Of a stretch of 64,000 nt of DNA, positions 17,428-26,255 are shown piece by piece. The notes under the pieces are model-generated. The model saw only the letters and a program-made list of their open reading frames with translations, was not told the DNA's origin and made no database searches. A program made the translations under genes and the position numbers. Each line of letters starts with the position of its first letter. Positions within the stretch are counted from its first letter, which is position 1. The DNA is from Tabrizicola sp. (lineage in GTDB: Bacteria; Pseudomonadota; Alphaproteobacteria; Rhodobacterales; Rhodobacteraceae): contig NZ_JAEULO010000023.1 in assembly GCF_016793705.1 (NCBI RefSeq), positions 22,589 to 86,588 of the forward strand, read 5' to 3'.

Positions 17428-18222
17428 ATGGCTCCGAACGCCGAACCCGAGAAGGACTTTCCCTGGTGGCTGGTGATCCTGGCGGTCACCGGCCTTTGGC
17501 TTTTGTACGAGATGCTGTCGGACGAGGTCTATGCCGGGGCCTTGCGGGTGCTGTCGAAGGGGCTGGCGGTCACGCTTCTGGTGGCGGTGGTGGCCTATCT
17601 GGGCGCCTGCGCCATCGGGCTGGGGCTGGCGGTGATGGGGATGTCGAAGCACATCCTCCTGCGGCAGGCGGCGCGGCTTTACATCGAGGTGATGCGGGGC
17701 GTGCCGATCATCGTGCTTCTCTTGTACGTCGCCTTCGTGCTGGTGCCCGGCGTGGTGGCCGGGGTGAATGCATTGGCGGGGGAGGATCTGTTGCGCACCC
17801 GCGACGTTCCCTTGCTCTGGCGGGCGGTGCTGGCGCTGATGCTGGCCTATTCCGCCTTCCTGGCCGAGATCTTCCGGGCCGGGCTGCAAGCGGTGGACAA
17901 GGGCCAGATCGAGGCGGCGATGGCCTTGGGGCTGAACGGATGGCAGAGATTTCGCCATGTTCGATTTCCGCAAGCATTTCGGCTGATCCTGCCGCCCTTG
18001 GGCAATGACTTTGTAGCAATGGTGAAAGACAGCTCGCTGGTGGCGGTGCTGGGCGTGACCGATGTGGCGCAACTGGCGAAGGTCACGGCGGCGGGGAACT
18101 TCCGTTACTTCGAGACCTATAACGTGGCGGCCTTCCTGTATCTGGTGATGACCATCGGCCTGTCGCTGCTGTTGCGCCGGTTCGAGGCGCGGATGCGGTC
18201 GCGCGGGCGGGACGCTTCTTGA
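17428..18222 (+). CDS. Amino-acid ABC transporter permease
   Basis: A 264-residue HisMQ-type inner-membrane permease. After a first helix (WWLVILAVTGLWLLYEML), the core has YIEVMRGVPIIVLLLYVAF and the cytoplasmic loop EAAMALGLNGWQRFRHVRFP that contacts the ATPase. Several further helices follow. Only one permease and no ATP-binding gene are present. The importer would therefore need a homodimeric permease and an ATPase encoded elsewhere. Confidence 0.92.
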   Translation: MAPNAEPEKDFPWWLVILAVTGLWLLYEMLSDEVYAGALRVLSKGLAVTLLVAVVAYLGACAIGLGLAVMGMSKHILLRQAARLYIEVMRGVPIIVLLLYVAFVLVPGVVAGVNALAGEDLLRTRDVPLLWRAVLALMLAYSAFLAEIFRAGLQAVDKGQIEAAMALGLNGWQRFRHVRFPQAFRLILPPLGNDFVAMVKDSSLVAVLGVTDVAQLAKVTAAGNFRYFETYNVAAFLYLVMTIGLSLLLRRFEARMRSRGRDAS

Positions 18223-18345
18223 ATTGAGCGCTGGCGCGCGAAGACCTTTTGTCTCGTCGTCGGGCTTCGCCTCCTCCTCGGTCGCTTGGGGGTTTTCCAC
18301 CCCCAAACCCCCGGAGGATATTTGGGCAAATGTGAAAGGGCATGG
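18223..18345. repeat. Variant intergenic repeat, copy 3
   Basis: Starts TTGAATTGAGCGCTGGCGCGC and CCTTTTGTCTCG as in the other copies. The usual hairpin is replaced by a different segment with TGGGGGT-TTTCC-ACCCCCA, and it ends CGGAGGATATTTGGGC...GTGAAAGGG. It separates the permease gene from the M3 peptidase gene. Confidence 0.75.
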
Positions 18346-18396
18346 GTGGACCTTCGGAAAGAGCGCGCCTAGCTTTCCGGGCAAAGGAGATTTCCG

Positions 18397-20406
18397 ATGA
18401 ACGTGCTCTTGGACAAGTGGGATACGCCTTTCGGCCTGCCGCCCTTCGCGGTGATCCGGGACGAGGATTTCGGGCCGGCCTTCGATGAGGCGCTGGTGCG
18501 CGCCCGGGCGGCGATCCAGGCAATTGCCGATGGACCCGGCGCGTCCTTCGCCGATGTGATCGAGGCGCTGGAGCTGGCCGAAGGTGATCTCGACCGGGTG
18601 TCGGGGGTGTTCTACAACCTTGCCGGCGCCGACAGCACCGAGGCGCGTGAGGCGCTGATGCGGGAGCTGGCGCCGAAGATGTCGGCCTTTTCCAGCGAAG
18701 TGACCAACAACAAGGCGCTCTGGGCGAAGATCGAGGCGTTGTGGCAGGGGCGCGAAAGCCTGGGCCTGACCCCGGAACAGGCCCGCGTGCTGGAGCTTTA
18801 CCGGCAGATGTTCGTTCGTTCCGGCGCAGCGCTGGAGGGAGCGGAGGCGGAGCGGCTGACGGCGGTCAAGGCGCGGCTGGCGGTGCTGGGAACGCAGTTC
18901 GGGCAGAACCTGCTGGCGGACGAGCGGTCTTGGGTCATGGAGCTTTCAGCCGCCGATCTGGCCGCCCTGCCGGGATTTGTGCAGGATGCGGCGAAGGCTG
19001 CCGGGGCCGAGAAGGGGCTGGGGCCGGTGGTGACGCTGAACCGCAGCCTGATCGTGCCTTTCCTGCAATTTTCGCCCAACCGGGCCTTGCGGGAAAAGGC
19101 CTATGAGGCCTGGGTGGCGCGCGGGGCCAATGGCGGGGCGACCGACAACCGGGCGATTGCGGCGGAAATCCTGGCACTGCGGGCGGAGCGGGCGCATCTC
19201 CTCGGTTACGCGGATTTCGCCGCCTTCAAGCTGGAACCCGAGATGGCGAAGACACCGCAGGCGGTGCGCGACCTGTTGATGCGGGTCTGGCAACCGGCGC
19301 GGGCCAAGGCGGCGGCGGACGGGGCGGTGCTGGAGGCCATGCTGAAGGCGGACGGGTTCACCGGCCCGCTGGAGCCCTGGGATTGGCGCTATTACAGCGA
19401 GAAGCGGCGCCGCGCCGAGCATGATCTGGATGAGGCGGCGCTGAAGCCCTATCTGAGCCTCGACGCCATGCTGGGGGCGATGTTCGACTGCGCGACGCGG
19501 CTGTTCCATCTGGAGTTCCGCGAGATCGACGGGCCCTTCTATCACCCCGACGTGCGGGGCTGGGAGGTGACGCGGAACGGCGCCCATGTTGCGGTCTTCC
19601 TGGGCGACTATTTCGCGCGCGGATCGAAGCGGTCCGGCGCCTGGTGTTCGGCGCTGCGGTCGCAGCGGAAGCTCGGCGGCGAGCAGCGGCCCATCGTCGT
19701 CAACGTCTGCAACTTCGCCAAGGGGGACCCGTGCCTCTTGTCCTACGACGATGCGCGGACGCTGTTCCACGAATTCGGCCATGCGCTGCACCAGATGCTG
19801 TCGGACGTGACCTATGGCTTCATCAGCGGCACATCGGTGGCGCGGGATTTCGTCGAACTGCCGAGCCAGTTGTATGAGCACTGGCTGGAAGTGCCCGAGG
19901 TGCTGGAGGCGCATGCCAGGCATTTCCAGACCGGCGAGCCGATGCCGGTCGACATGCTGAAGCGGCTGCTGGATGCGGGGACCTATGACCAGGGCTTCGC
20001 CACGGTGGAATTCGTGGCCTCGGCCATGGTCGATCTGGAGTTCCACACCGGCGCGCCCCCGGCCGACCCGATGCAGAAACAGGCCGAAGTGCTGGAATCC
20101 CTCGGGATGCCGCGCGCCATCCGGATGCGGCATGCCACGCCGCATTTCTCGCATGTCTTCAGCGGCGACGGCTATTCCAGCGGCTATTACAGCTATATGT
20201 GGTCGGAAGTGATGGACGCCGACGCTTTTGCCGCCTTCGAGGAGACGGGCGATCCGTTCGACCCGGCGACGGCCGCGAGACTGGAGCGGTTCATCCTGTC
20301 GGCGGGCGGGTCCGAGGATGCCGAGGCGTTGTATCTGAAGTTCCGCGGCCGGATGCCGGGGGTGGAACCGCTGCTGAAGGGGCGGGGTTTGCTGGAACCG
20401 GTGTGA
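18397..20406 (+). CDS. M3-family zinc oligopeptidase (oligopeptidase A / dipeptidyl carboxypeptidase type)
   Basis: A 669-residue cytosolic peptidase. The zinc motif HEFGH is at residues 458-462 (HEFGHALHQML), with the third ligand Glu in FVELPSQLYEHW. The downstream HVFSGDGYSSGYYSYMWSEV loop is the conserved M3 substrate-binding region. It degrades short peptides. PrlC and Dcp cannot be told apart safely by eye. Starts MNVLLDKWDTPFGLPPF with AAAGGAG upstream. The following mgtC-like gene begins 16 bases later. Confidence 0.93.
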   Translation: MNVLLDKWDTPFGLPPFAVIRDEDFGPAFDEALVRARAAIQAIADGPGASFADVIEALELAEGDLDRVSGVFYNLAGADSTEAREALMRELAPKMSAFSSEVTNNKALWAKIEALWQGRESLGLTPEQARVLELYRQMFVRSGAALEGAEAERLTAVKARLAVLGTQFGQNLLADERSWVMELSAADLAALPGFVQDAAKAAGAEKGLGPVVTLNRSLIVPFLQFSPNRALREKAYEAWVARGANGGATDNRAIAAEILALRAERAHLLGYADFAAFKLEPEMAKTPQAVRDLLMRVWQPARAKAAADGAVLEAMLKADGFTGPLEPWDWRYYSEKRRRAEHDLDEAALKPYLSLDAMLGAMFDCATRLFHLEFREIDGPFYHPDVRGWEVTRNGAHVAVFLGDYFARGSKRSGAWCSALRSQRKLGGEQRPIVVNVCNFAKGDPCLLSYDDARTLFHEFGHALHQMLSDVTYGFISGTSVARDFVELPSQLYEHWLEVPEVLEAHARHFQTGEPMPVDMLKRLLDAGTYDQGFATVEFVASAMVDLEFHTGAPPADPMQKQAEVLESLGMPRAIRMRHATPHFSHVFSGDGYSSGYYSYMWSEVMDADAFAAFEETGDPFDPATAARLERFILSAGGSEDAEALYLKFRGRMPGVEPLLKGRGLLEPV

Positions 20407-20422
20407 TCCTGCGGAGGCGTGA

Positions 20423-20890
20423 GTGGAGCTGTTCGAGACCTGGAATTCCGAGGAAGCGCTGTCGCACCTCATCTCGCTGGTGGTCGCCTATCTTCTGGCG
20501 CTGCCGATCGGCTGGAACCGCGAGCGCGAGGAACGCAGCGCGGGGTTGCGCACCTTTCCGCTGGTGTCGATGGCGGCCTGCGGCTTCGTGATGATCGCGA
20601 TCGAGGTGCTGGGGGCCGGGTCGGAGCAGCATTCGCGCATTCTGGAAGGCCTGATCACCGGGATCGGTTTTGTCGGCGGCGGGGCGATCCTGAAGCAGGG
20701 CGACCGGGCCAGGGGCACGGCGACGGCGGCAAGCCTGTGGGCCACCGGGGCGATGGGGGCGGCGGTGGGCTATGGCCAGCTTGACATCGCGGTGATCCTC
20801 AGCCTTGCGACGGTGTTCACGCTGGTGGCGCTGACACCGTTGCGGAAGGTGGCGCAGGAGCACAGCCCTCTTGACGACGATGCGGCCTGA
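20423..20890 (+). CDS. MgtC/SapB-family membrane protein
   Basis: A 155-residue inner-membrane protein with about four helices. It carries the family motifs LALPIGWNREREERSAGLRTFPLVSM and GLITGIGFVGGGAILKQGD, then GTATAASLWATGAMGAAVGYG. MgtC proteins affect growth under low magnesium and, in pathogens, ATP synthase activity. It is shorter than MgtC proper and lacks the C-terminal ACT-like domain. GTG start with GGAGG upstream. Convergent with the regulator gene that follows. Confidence 0.9.
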   Translation: MELFETWNSEEALSHLISLVVAYLLALPIGWNREREERSAGLRTFPLVSMAACGFVMIAIEVLGAGSEQHSRILEGLITGIGFVGGGAILKQGDRARGTATAASLWATGAMGAAVGYGQLDIAVILSLATVFTLVALTPLRKVAQEHSPLDDDAA

Positions 20891-20893
20891 CCC

Positions 20894-21853
20894 TTAGCGG
20901 CGCAGGCTGCCCGGCGGCTGGCCGAACCGGGCGCGGAAGGCGCGGGAGAGGGTCGAGGGGCTGGAAAACCCGGTGCGCAGAGCCACTTCGGCGAGCGGGT
21001 GGCGGGTGTCGGTGAGCATCCGCCGCGCGGCTTGCAGGCGCAGGTCAAGGGCATGGGCGGCGGGGGTGGTGCCAAGCGCCGCGCGGAACAGCGATTCCAG
21101 GCGGCGGGGGGAAAGGCCGACGGCCTCGGCGGTATGAGCCGCGGTTTCCGGTGCGTCGATCCGCGCCTCCATCCGGGCGAGCGCCTGGGCGACGCGGGGG
21201 TCGAGGGCAGGGTCGCGGACCTCGGCGATCTGCGGCTCGTGGCCGTTGCGGACGGTGGCGAGGAAACTGGAGGCGACCTGCCGGGCCAAAGCGGCCCCGT
21301 GGCGGGTGCGGATCAGGTGCAGCATGAAATCGGCGGCGGGGGCGGCACCGGAGATCGTCACGCGGTTGCGGTCGATCACGAAGCGGTCGGGGACGACGTC
21401 GATATGGGGATGGGCGGCGGCTAGGTCCTCCAGGTCCTCCCAATGCACCGTTGCCCGGTAGCCGTCCAGCAGCCCGGCCCGCGCCAGCACCCAGGGTGCC
21501 GCGTCGATGCCGCCCACAAGGTTGAATCGCGGCGCGATGCGGCGCAGGTCGTGGATCAGCGGGCGGGTGGCAACATCGGCCAGTCGGTACCCCGCCGCGA
21601 CGATCAGCGCTTCGGCGCCGACGGCATGGGAGAGCGGGCCGGAGGAGGGCAGCTCGATCCCGCAGGTCAGCGGCACCGGGGCGCCGTCCGGCGAGACGAC
21701 GCGCCAGCGGTAGGCCTCGTGCCCCAGGTGCCGATTGGCGTTGCGCAGCGGGTCGAGGGCGGAGGCGACTTCCAGGATCGAGGCTTGCGGCAGGACCAGC
21801 AGGGCGATGGTCAGCGGCTGGGCAGAGGGCTGGAAGATGGCGTTTTCCGTCAT
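20894..21853 (-). CDS. GlxA/CdhR-type AraC-family regulator of the carnitine cluster
   Basis: A 319-residue regulator. The N-terminal DJ-1/PfpI-like domain is at about 10-195 (ALLVLPQASILEVASALDPL, ALIVAAGYRL). The C-terminal AraC DNA-binding domain shows SPRRLESLFRAALG and LAEVALRTGFSSPSTLSRAF. CdhR in Pseudomonas has the same architecture and activates carnitine dehydrogenase. Here the gene is divergent from the BKACE gene, 73 bases apart, and so probably controls the carnitine operon. Confidence 0.9.
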   Translation of the reverse strand: MTENAIFQPSAQPLTIALLVLPQASILEVASALDPLRNANRHLGHEAYRWRVVSPDGAPVPLTCGIELPSSGPLSHAVGAEALIVAAGYRLADVATRPLIHDLRRIAPRFNLVGGIDAAPWVLARAGLLDGYRATVHWEDLEDLAAAHPHIDVVPDRFVIDRNRVTISGAAPAADFMLHLIRTRHGAALARQVASSFLATVRNGHEPQIAEVRDPALDPRVAQALARMEARIDAPETAAHTAEAVGLSPRRLESLFRAALGTTPAAHALDLRLQAARRMLTDTRHPLAEVALRTGFSSPSTLSRAFRARFGQPPGSLRR

Positions 21854-21926
21854 GCGAATTGCGTAATCTGCAAAGCGTGCGCTGGCAAGCGGGCTATGGT
21901 GGGGCAGCACACCGGGGGAGGCCAAC

Positions 21927-22841
21927 ATGCCGCTGAACATGAACAAGGAAGTCTTCATCACCTGCGCCGTCACCGGCTCGGGCGGGACGCAGGACCGCTC
22001 GCCGCACGTGCCGCGCTCCCCGAAGCAGATCGCCGAAAGCGCCATCGCGGCGGCCAAGGCGGGGGCAGCGGTGGTGCATTGCCATGTGCGGGACCCCGAG
22101 ACGGGCAAGCCCAGCCGCAAGCTGGAATACTACCGCGAAGTGACCGACCGCATCCGCGACAGCGATACCGACGTGGTGCTGAACCTGACCGCCGGGATGG
22201 GCGGCGACATGATGTTCGACGGCACCGAACAGATGGACCGGATGGCCGCCCATTCCGATATGTGCGGGGCGGAGGAGCGGGTGGCGCATATTGTCGAGTG
22301 CCGCCCGGAGATCTGCACGCTCGACTGCGGCACGATGAACTTCAACGAGGCCGATTATGTGATGGTCAACACCCCCGGCATGCTGCGCGACATGGGCCGC
22401 CGGATGGCGGCGGCGGGGGTGCGGATCGAGATCGAGGCCTTCGACACCGGCCACCTGTGGCTGGCGAAGGAGCTGGTGAAGGAAGGCGTGATCCCGGAGC
22501 CGGTGCTGGTGCAGCTGTGCATGGGCGTGCCGTGGGGGGCGCCGGACGACCTGAACACTTTCATGGCGATGGTGAACAACGTGCCGCAGGGCTGGCATTT
22601 CAGTGCCTTCGGCCTTGGCCGGAACGAGATGGCCTATGTCGCGGCGGCAACGCTCGCGGGTGGCAACGTGCGGGTGGGGCTGGAGGACAACCTCTGGCTC
22701 GACAAGGGCGTGCTGGCCACCAACGCGCAGCTGGTGGAGCGCGCCACGACCATCATCGAGAACATGGGCGCCCGGGTGATCACCCCGGCGGAGGTGCGTG
22801 CGCGGCTGAAGCTGGAGAAGCGGGCGCCGGTGGCGAAGTGA
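21927..22841 (+). CDS. BKACE-family 3-keto acid cleavage enzyme (putative dehydrocarnitine cleavage)
   Basis: A 304-residue zinc TIM-barrel enzyme of the former DUF849 family. Metal ligands are His51 and His53 (VVHCHVRDPETG), with a conserved acidic tail RVGLEDNLWLDKGVLATN. Family chemistry: beta-keto acid plus acetyl-CoA gives acetoacetate plus a new CoA ester. Beside carnitine dehydrogenase, the expected substrate is 3-dehydrocarnitine, yielding betainyl-CoA. First gene of the operon, divergent from the CdhR-like regulator. Confidence 0.92.
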   Translation: MPLNMNKEVFITCAVTGSGGTQDRSPHVPRSPKQIAESAIAAAKAGAAVVHCHVRDPETGKPSRKLEYYREVTDRIRDSDTDVVLNLTAGMGGDMMFDGTEQMDRMAAHSDMCGAEERVAHIVECRPEICTLDCGTMNFNEADYVMVNTPGMLRDMGRRMAAAGVRIEIEAFDTGHLWLAKELVKEGVIPEPVLVQLCMGVPWGAPDDLNTFMAMVNNVPQGWHFSAFGLGRNEMAYVAAATLAGGNVRVGLEDNLWLDKGVLATNAQLVERATTIIENMGARVITPAEVRARLKLEKRAPVAK

Positions 22842-23278
22842 AGGCAGTTCTGTCGCCTCGGCGCCTTGGGTTCTTTGCAAGCGGTGCCTTCTGGGGTCTT
22901 TGGCTTATCGCAGCATGTGTGCCCACCGCGAATTGGGTAACTCCTGATGGAGTGCCGCTTGGTCCAGTCGAATGCCGTGACGTGGTCCCCTCTGACGTTT
23001 CTGGCAGTGGAACGGCGTGTCGCGCTCGCAAACTTCGGAACACGCCCGCCGATCTTGCGAAGTGCGAACGGGAGGGCGGGGGCGCTGGCCCTTTTGACAT
23101 GCTGGATGACGGCTTGACTTGCCAGTACGACTACACTGCCCGCGACGCTGGCAAGATGTGTTCGAAAGCATCTGATTGTGACGTCGCTTGTGATGGAAAC
23201 ACAAAGACATGCAGAGCGTCTTCACCTTGGGGCGAAGTTCTCGATGAGAACGGCAAGCTCATCGAAATGATTCAATAG
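22838..23278 (+). CDS. Cysteine-rich probable lipoprotein inside the carnitine operon
   Basis: A 146-residue protein. The GTG start overlaps the BKACE stop (GTGA). An N-terminal signal (LGFFASGAFWGLWLIAAC) ends in a lipobox-like IAAC with Cys27. The mature part has eight more cysteines, including MCSKASDCDVACDGNTKTC, suggesting four disulfides in the periplasm. Base use is visibly less GC-rich than its neighbours, and such a gene is not part of known carnitine operons, so it looks like a recent insertion. Family unrecognised. Confidence 0.65.
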   Translation: MKAVLSPRRLGFFASGAFWGLWLIAACVPTANWVTPDGVPLGPVECRDVVPSDVSGSGTACRARKLRNTPADLAKCEREGGGAGPFDMLDDGLTCQYDYTARDAGKMCSKASDCDVACDGNTKTCRASSPWGEVLDENGKLIEMIQ

Positions 23279-23301
23279 AGCACGGTTTGGGATTGGCAGA
23301 A

Positions 23302-24780
23302 ATGACCAGAAAAGCAGCAATCATCGGCGGCGGGGTTATCGGCGGCGGCTGGGCCGCGCGGTTCCTGCTGAACGGCTGGGACGTGGGCGTCTTCGATCCC
23401 GACCCGCAGGCGGAGCGCAAGATCGCCGAGGTGATGGCCAATGCCCGCGCCGCCCTGCCCGCGCTTTCCGACGTGCCGATGCCGAAGGAAGGCAAGCTCA
23501 CCTTCCACGGCACCATCGGCGAGGCGGTCGAGGGTGCGGAATATGTGCAGGAAAGCGTGTCCGAGAGGATCGAGCTGAAGCACAAGGTCTATGCCCAGCT
23601 GCAACAGGCCAATCCGGGCGTGCTGATCGGCTCCTCGACCTCCGGCTTCAAGGCCAGCGACCTGCAGAAGGGCAGCCCCGCGCCGGAGAACATCATCGTC
23701 GCGCATCCGTTCAACCCGGTTTACCTGCTGCCCCTCTCCGAGGTCTCGGGGTCCGAGAAGAACACGCCCGAGACGGTGGAAAAGACCGTGCAGATCATGA
23801 AGGACATCGGGATGTTCCCGCTGGTGATCCGGCATGAGATCGACGCCTTCATCGGCAACCGCTTCCTCGAAGCCGTCTGGCGCGAGGCGCTCTGGATGCT
23901 CAAGGACGGCATCGCCACCACCGAAGAAATCGACGAGGCGATCCGCATGGGCTTTGGCCTGCGCTGGGGGCAGATGGGCCTCTTCGAGACCTACCGCATT
24001 GCGGGCGGCGAGGCCGGGATGCGGCATTTCATGGCCCAGTTCGGCCCGGCGCTGAAATGGCCCTGGACCAAGCTGATGGACGTGCCGGAATTCAACGACG
24101 AACTGGTCGATCTGGTGGCCAACCAGTCCGACGCGCAGTCCGGCGTGTATGGCATCCGCGAGCTGGAACGTATCCGCGACCGTAACCTGGTGGGTTTCCT
24201 GCGCAGCCTGAAGGAGCGTGACTGGGGCGCGGGCAAGGTGCTGAAGGAACATGACGAACGCCGCGCGGCGGCCTTCCATGCCGAGGTGGCCAAGGGCCTC
24301 GACACCGGGGCGAAGGCTTCGCCGCTGGTGATGTGGCAGGGCCAGGTGCTGCCGGGCTGGATCGACTACAACGGTCACATGACGGAAAGCCGCTACTACT
24401 TCTGCAACTCGGAAACCGTGGACAACTTCCTGCGCATGATCGGCGCGGGGATGGACTACGTGGCGGCGGGGCATTCCTACTACTCCGCCGAGACGCATAT
24501 CCGCCATCTGGGCGAGGCCAAGCTGGGCGACCAGATCCGGGGCGAACTCCAGATTCTGTCAGCGGACGAGAAGCGCTTCCGCAGCTTCGTGCGGATCATG
24601 AAGGGCGACGATTGCGTGGCGACGGTCGAACAGCTGTGCCTGCACGTCGACATGAAGGCAGGCAAGACCGTCGCCGCCGCGCCCGAGGTCTGGGGCAAGC
24701 TGCAGGCCATTGCCAAGGCCCATGCCGGGCTGCCCGTGCCGGAAGGTGCGGGCCGCGCCGTCGGCCAGAAGAAGGAATAG
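23302..24780 (+). CDS. lcdH: L-carnitine dehydrogenase fused to betainyl-CoA thioesterase domain
   Basis: A 492-residue two-domain enzyme. Residues 1-320 are a 3-hydroxyacyl-CoA-dehydrogenase-like NAD enzyme (GGGVIGGGWAARF, AHPFNPVYLLPL, HEIDAFIGNRFLEA) that oxidises L-carnitine to 3-dehydrocarnitine. Residues about 345-480 form a hotdog thioesterase (GQVLPGWIDYNGHMTESRYY) that would split betainyl-CoA into glycine betaine and CoA. It therefore encodes the step before and the step after BKACE. The family exists with and without the fusion. A TTG five codons upstream is an alternative start. Confidence 0.94.
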   Translation: MTRKAAIIGGGVIGGGWAARFLLNGWDVGVFDPDPQAERKIAEVMANARAALPALSDVPMPKEGKLTFHGTIGEAVEGAEYVQESVSERIELKHKVYAQLQQANPGVLIGSSTSGFKASDLQKGSPAPENIIVAHPFNPVYLLPLSEVSGSEKNTPETVEKTVQIMKDIGMFPLVIRHEIDAFIGNRFLEAVWREALWMLKDGIATTEEIDEAIRMGFGLRWGQMGLFETYRIAGGEAGMRHFMAQFGPALKWPWTKLMDVPEFNDELVDLVANQSDAQSGVYGIRELERIRDRNLVGFLRSLKERDWGAGKVLKEHDERRAAAFHAEVAKGLDTGAKASPLVMWQGQVLPGWIDYNGHMTESRYYFCNSETVDNFLRMIGAGMDYVAAGHSYYSAETHIRHLGEAKLGDQIRGELQILSADEKRFRSFVRIMKGDDCVATVEQLCLHVDMKAGKTVAAAPEVWGKLQAIAKAHAGLPVPEGAGRAVGQKKE

Positions 24781-24784
24781 GGCG

Positions 24785-25948
24785 ATGGATTTCGGGCTGA
24801 CCGAAGAACAGGCGATGATCGTCGAGACGACCCGCGCCTTCGTCGAGACCGAGCTTTACCCGCATGAACAGATGGTGGAACGCACCGGCCACCTGCCGCT
24901 GGAATTGATCCGGGACATCCAGAAGAAGGCCATGGCCGCGGGGCTCTATGCCGCGAACATGCCCGTCGAACTGGGTGGCGCGGGCCTCGATACGCTCTCC
25001 TGGCTCCTCTACGAAAAGGAGCTGGGCCGGGCCAACTATGCCTTGCACTGGACGACCGTGGCGCGGCCCTCGAACATCCTGCTGGCGGGGAACGCAGACC
25101 AGCGCGAACGCTATCTGATGCCCTGCATCCGGGGCGAGACCTGGGATTGCCTGGCCATGACCGAACCCGGAGCCGGGTCGGATCTGCGCGGGATGAAGGC
25201 CTCGGCCCGGCAGGATGGCGGCGACTGGGTGCTGAACGGCACCAAGCATTTCATCTCCCACGCCGACCTTGCCGGTTTCGCGATCTGCTTCATGGCGAGC
25301 GGTGAGGAACAGACCCCGCGCGGACCGAAGAAGCTGATCACCGCCTTTTTCGTCGACAAGGGCACGCCGGGGTTCACCGTGCGGGAGGGGTATCGCAACG
25401 TCAGCCATCGCGGCTATACCAACGCGGTCCTGGAATTCGATGACTGCCGGGTGCCGGCGGCCAATGTGCTGGGTGAGCCGCACAAGGGCTTCGAGGTGGC
25501 GAACTCCTGGCTTGGCGCGACCCGGCTGCAGGTGGCTTCGACCTGCCTTGGCCGGGCGGAGCGGGCCCTGGGCCATGCGATCCAGTATGCCGCCGAACGC
25601 AAGCAGTTCGGCCAGCAGATCGGCAAGTTCCAGGGTATCAGCTTCAAGCTGGCCGACATGGCGATGGAGCTGAAGGCGGCGGAATTGCTGACGCGGGAAG
25701 CCGCCTGGAAATACGACCAGGGCACGGTGACGGAAGCCGATATGTCGATGGCCAAGCTGAAGGCGACCGAAGTGCTGGCGCATGTCGCCGACGAGGCGAT
25801 CCAGATCCATGGCGGGATGGGGCTGATGGACGAACTCCCCTTGGAACGCATCTGGCGGGACTCCCGGGTGGAGCGGATCTGGGAGGGGACCTCGGAGATC
25901 CAGCGGCACATCATCAGCCGCGAATTGCTGAGGGCGGTCGGGGGTTGA
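24785..25948 (+). CDS. Acyl-CoA dehydrogenase (putative gamma-butyrobetainyl-CoA dehydrogenase)
   Basis: A 387-residue FAD enzyme of the acyl-CoA dehydrogenase family. AMTEPGAGSDLRGM and GTKHFISHADLAGF bind flavin and substrate, RKQFGQQIGKFQGISFKLAD is the family signature, and the tail EGTSEIQRHIISRELL is conserved. Four bases separate it from lcdH, so it belongs to the operon. In that setting the likely reaction is gamma-butyrobetainyl-CoA to crotonobetainyl-CoA. This is inferred from context; a general short-chain substrate is possible. Confidence 0.92.
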   Translation: MDFGLTEEQAMIVETTRAFVETELYPHEQMVERTGHLPLELIRDIQKKAMAAGLYAANMPVELGGAGLDTLSWLLYEKELGRANYALHWTTVARPSNILLAGNADQRERYLMPCIRGETWDCLAMTEPGAGSDLRGMKASARQDGGDWVLNGTKHFISHADLAGFAICFMASGEEQTPRGPKKLITAFFVDKGTPGFTVREGYRNVSHRGYTNAVLEFDDCRVPAANVLGEPHKGFEVANSWLGATRLQVASTCLGRAERALGHAIQYAAERKQFGQQIGKFQGISFKLADMAMELKAAELLTREAAWKYDQGTVTEADMSMAKLKATEVLAHVADEAIQIHGGMGLMDELPLERIWRDSRVERIWEGTSEIQRHIISRELLRAVGG

Positions 25949-25977
25949 ACCGTCGGACCGGGGGCCAGCCCCCCAGC

Positions 25978-26200
25978 CCATCGGTTTCTCGAACCGATGG
26001 CGAAACCGATGGACTACCCCGGGATATTTAGGGACAGAAAATGCAGGCTTCCTTTGTCTTTGGTAACCGCTCGCTAAGGTTAATCGGCGAATCTGCCAGA
26101 GCGGTACAGGCGGGGACGCCGATGACCGTGACGGGAAATGGCACCTCGCTTCGGCTTCCGGGGCGGGGTGTTCCGATTTTCTGTCTGCAAATATCCTCGG
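25978..26200. repeat. Hairpin and head-to-head repeat motifs splitting the operon
   Basis: The 307-base gap (25949-26255) has no gene. It holds a hairpin CCATCGGTT-TCTCG-AACCGATGG (25978-26000). Two copies of the GATATTT motif follow in opposite orientation: GGGATATTTAGGGACAGAAAATG ends at about 26042, and its reverse TTTTCTGTCTGCAAATATCC spans 26178-26197. This may end one transcript and start another. Confidence 0.7.
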
Positions 26201-26255
26201 GGGGGCCGGGGGGCGAAGCGCCCCCGGCGGTCGATGCAGCAGAAGAGGGCCGGGC

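Noticed and set aside
21443-23278. 611-residue plus-strand ORF over regulator and BKACE
   Set aside because: Only its last 146 codons (from GTG at 22838) have a signal peptide and distinct composition; the rest is a shadow of the glxA-type and BKACE genes.
23302-24780. Frameshift joining two genes in lcdH
   Set aside because: The dehydrogenase-thioesterase fusion is a known architecture for this enzyme; the frame is open throughout.
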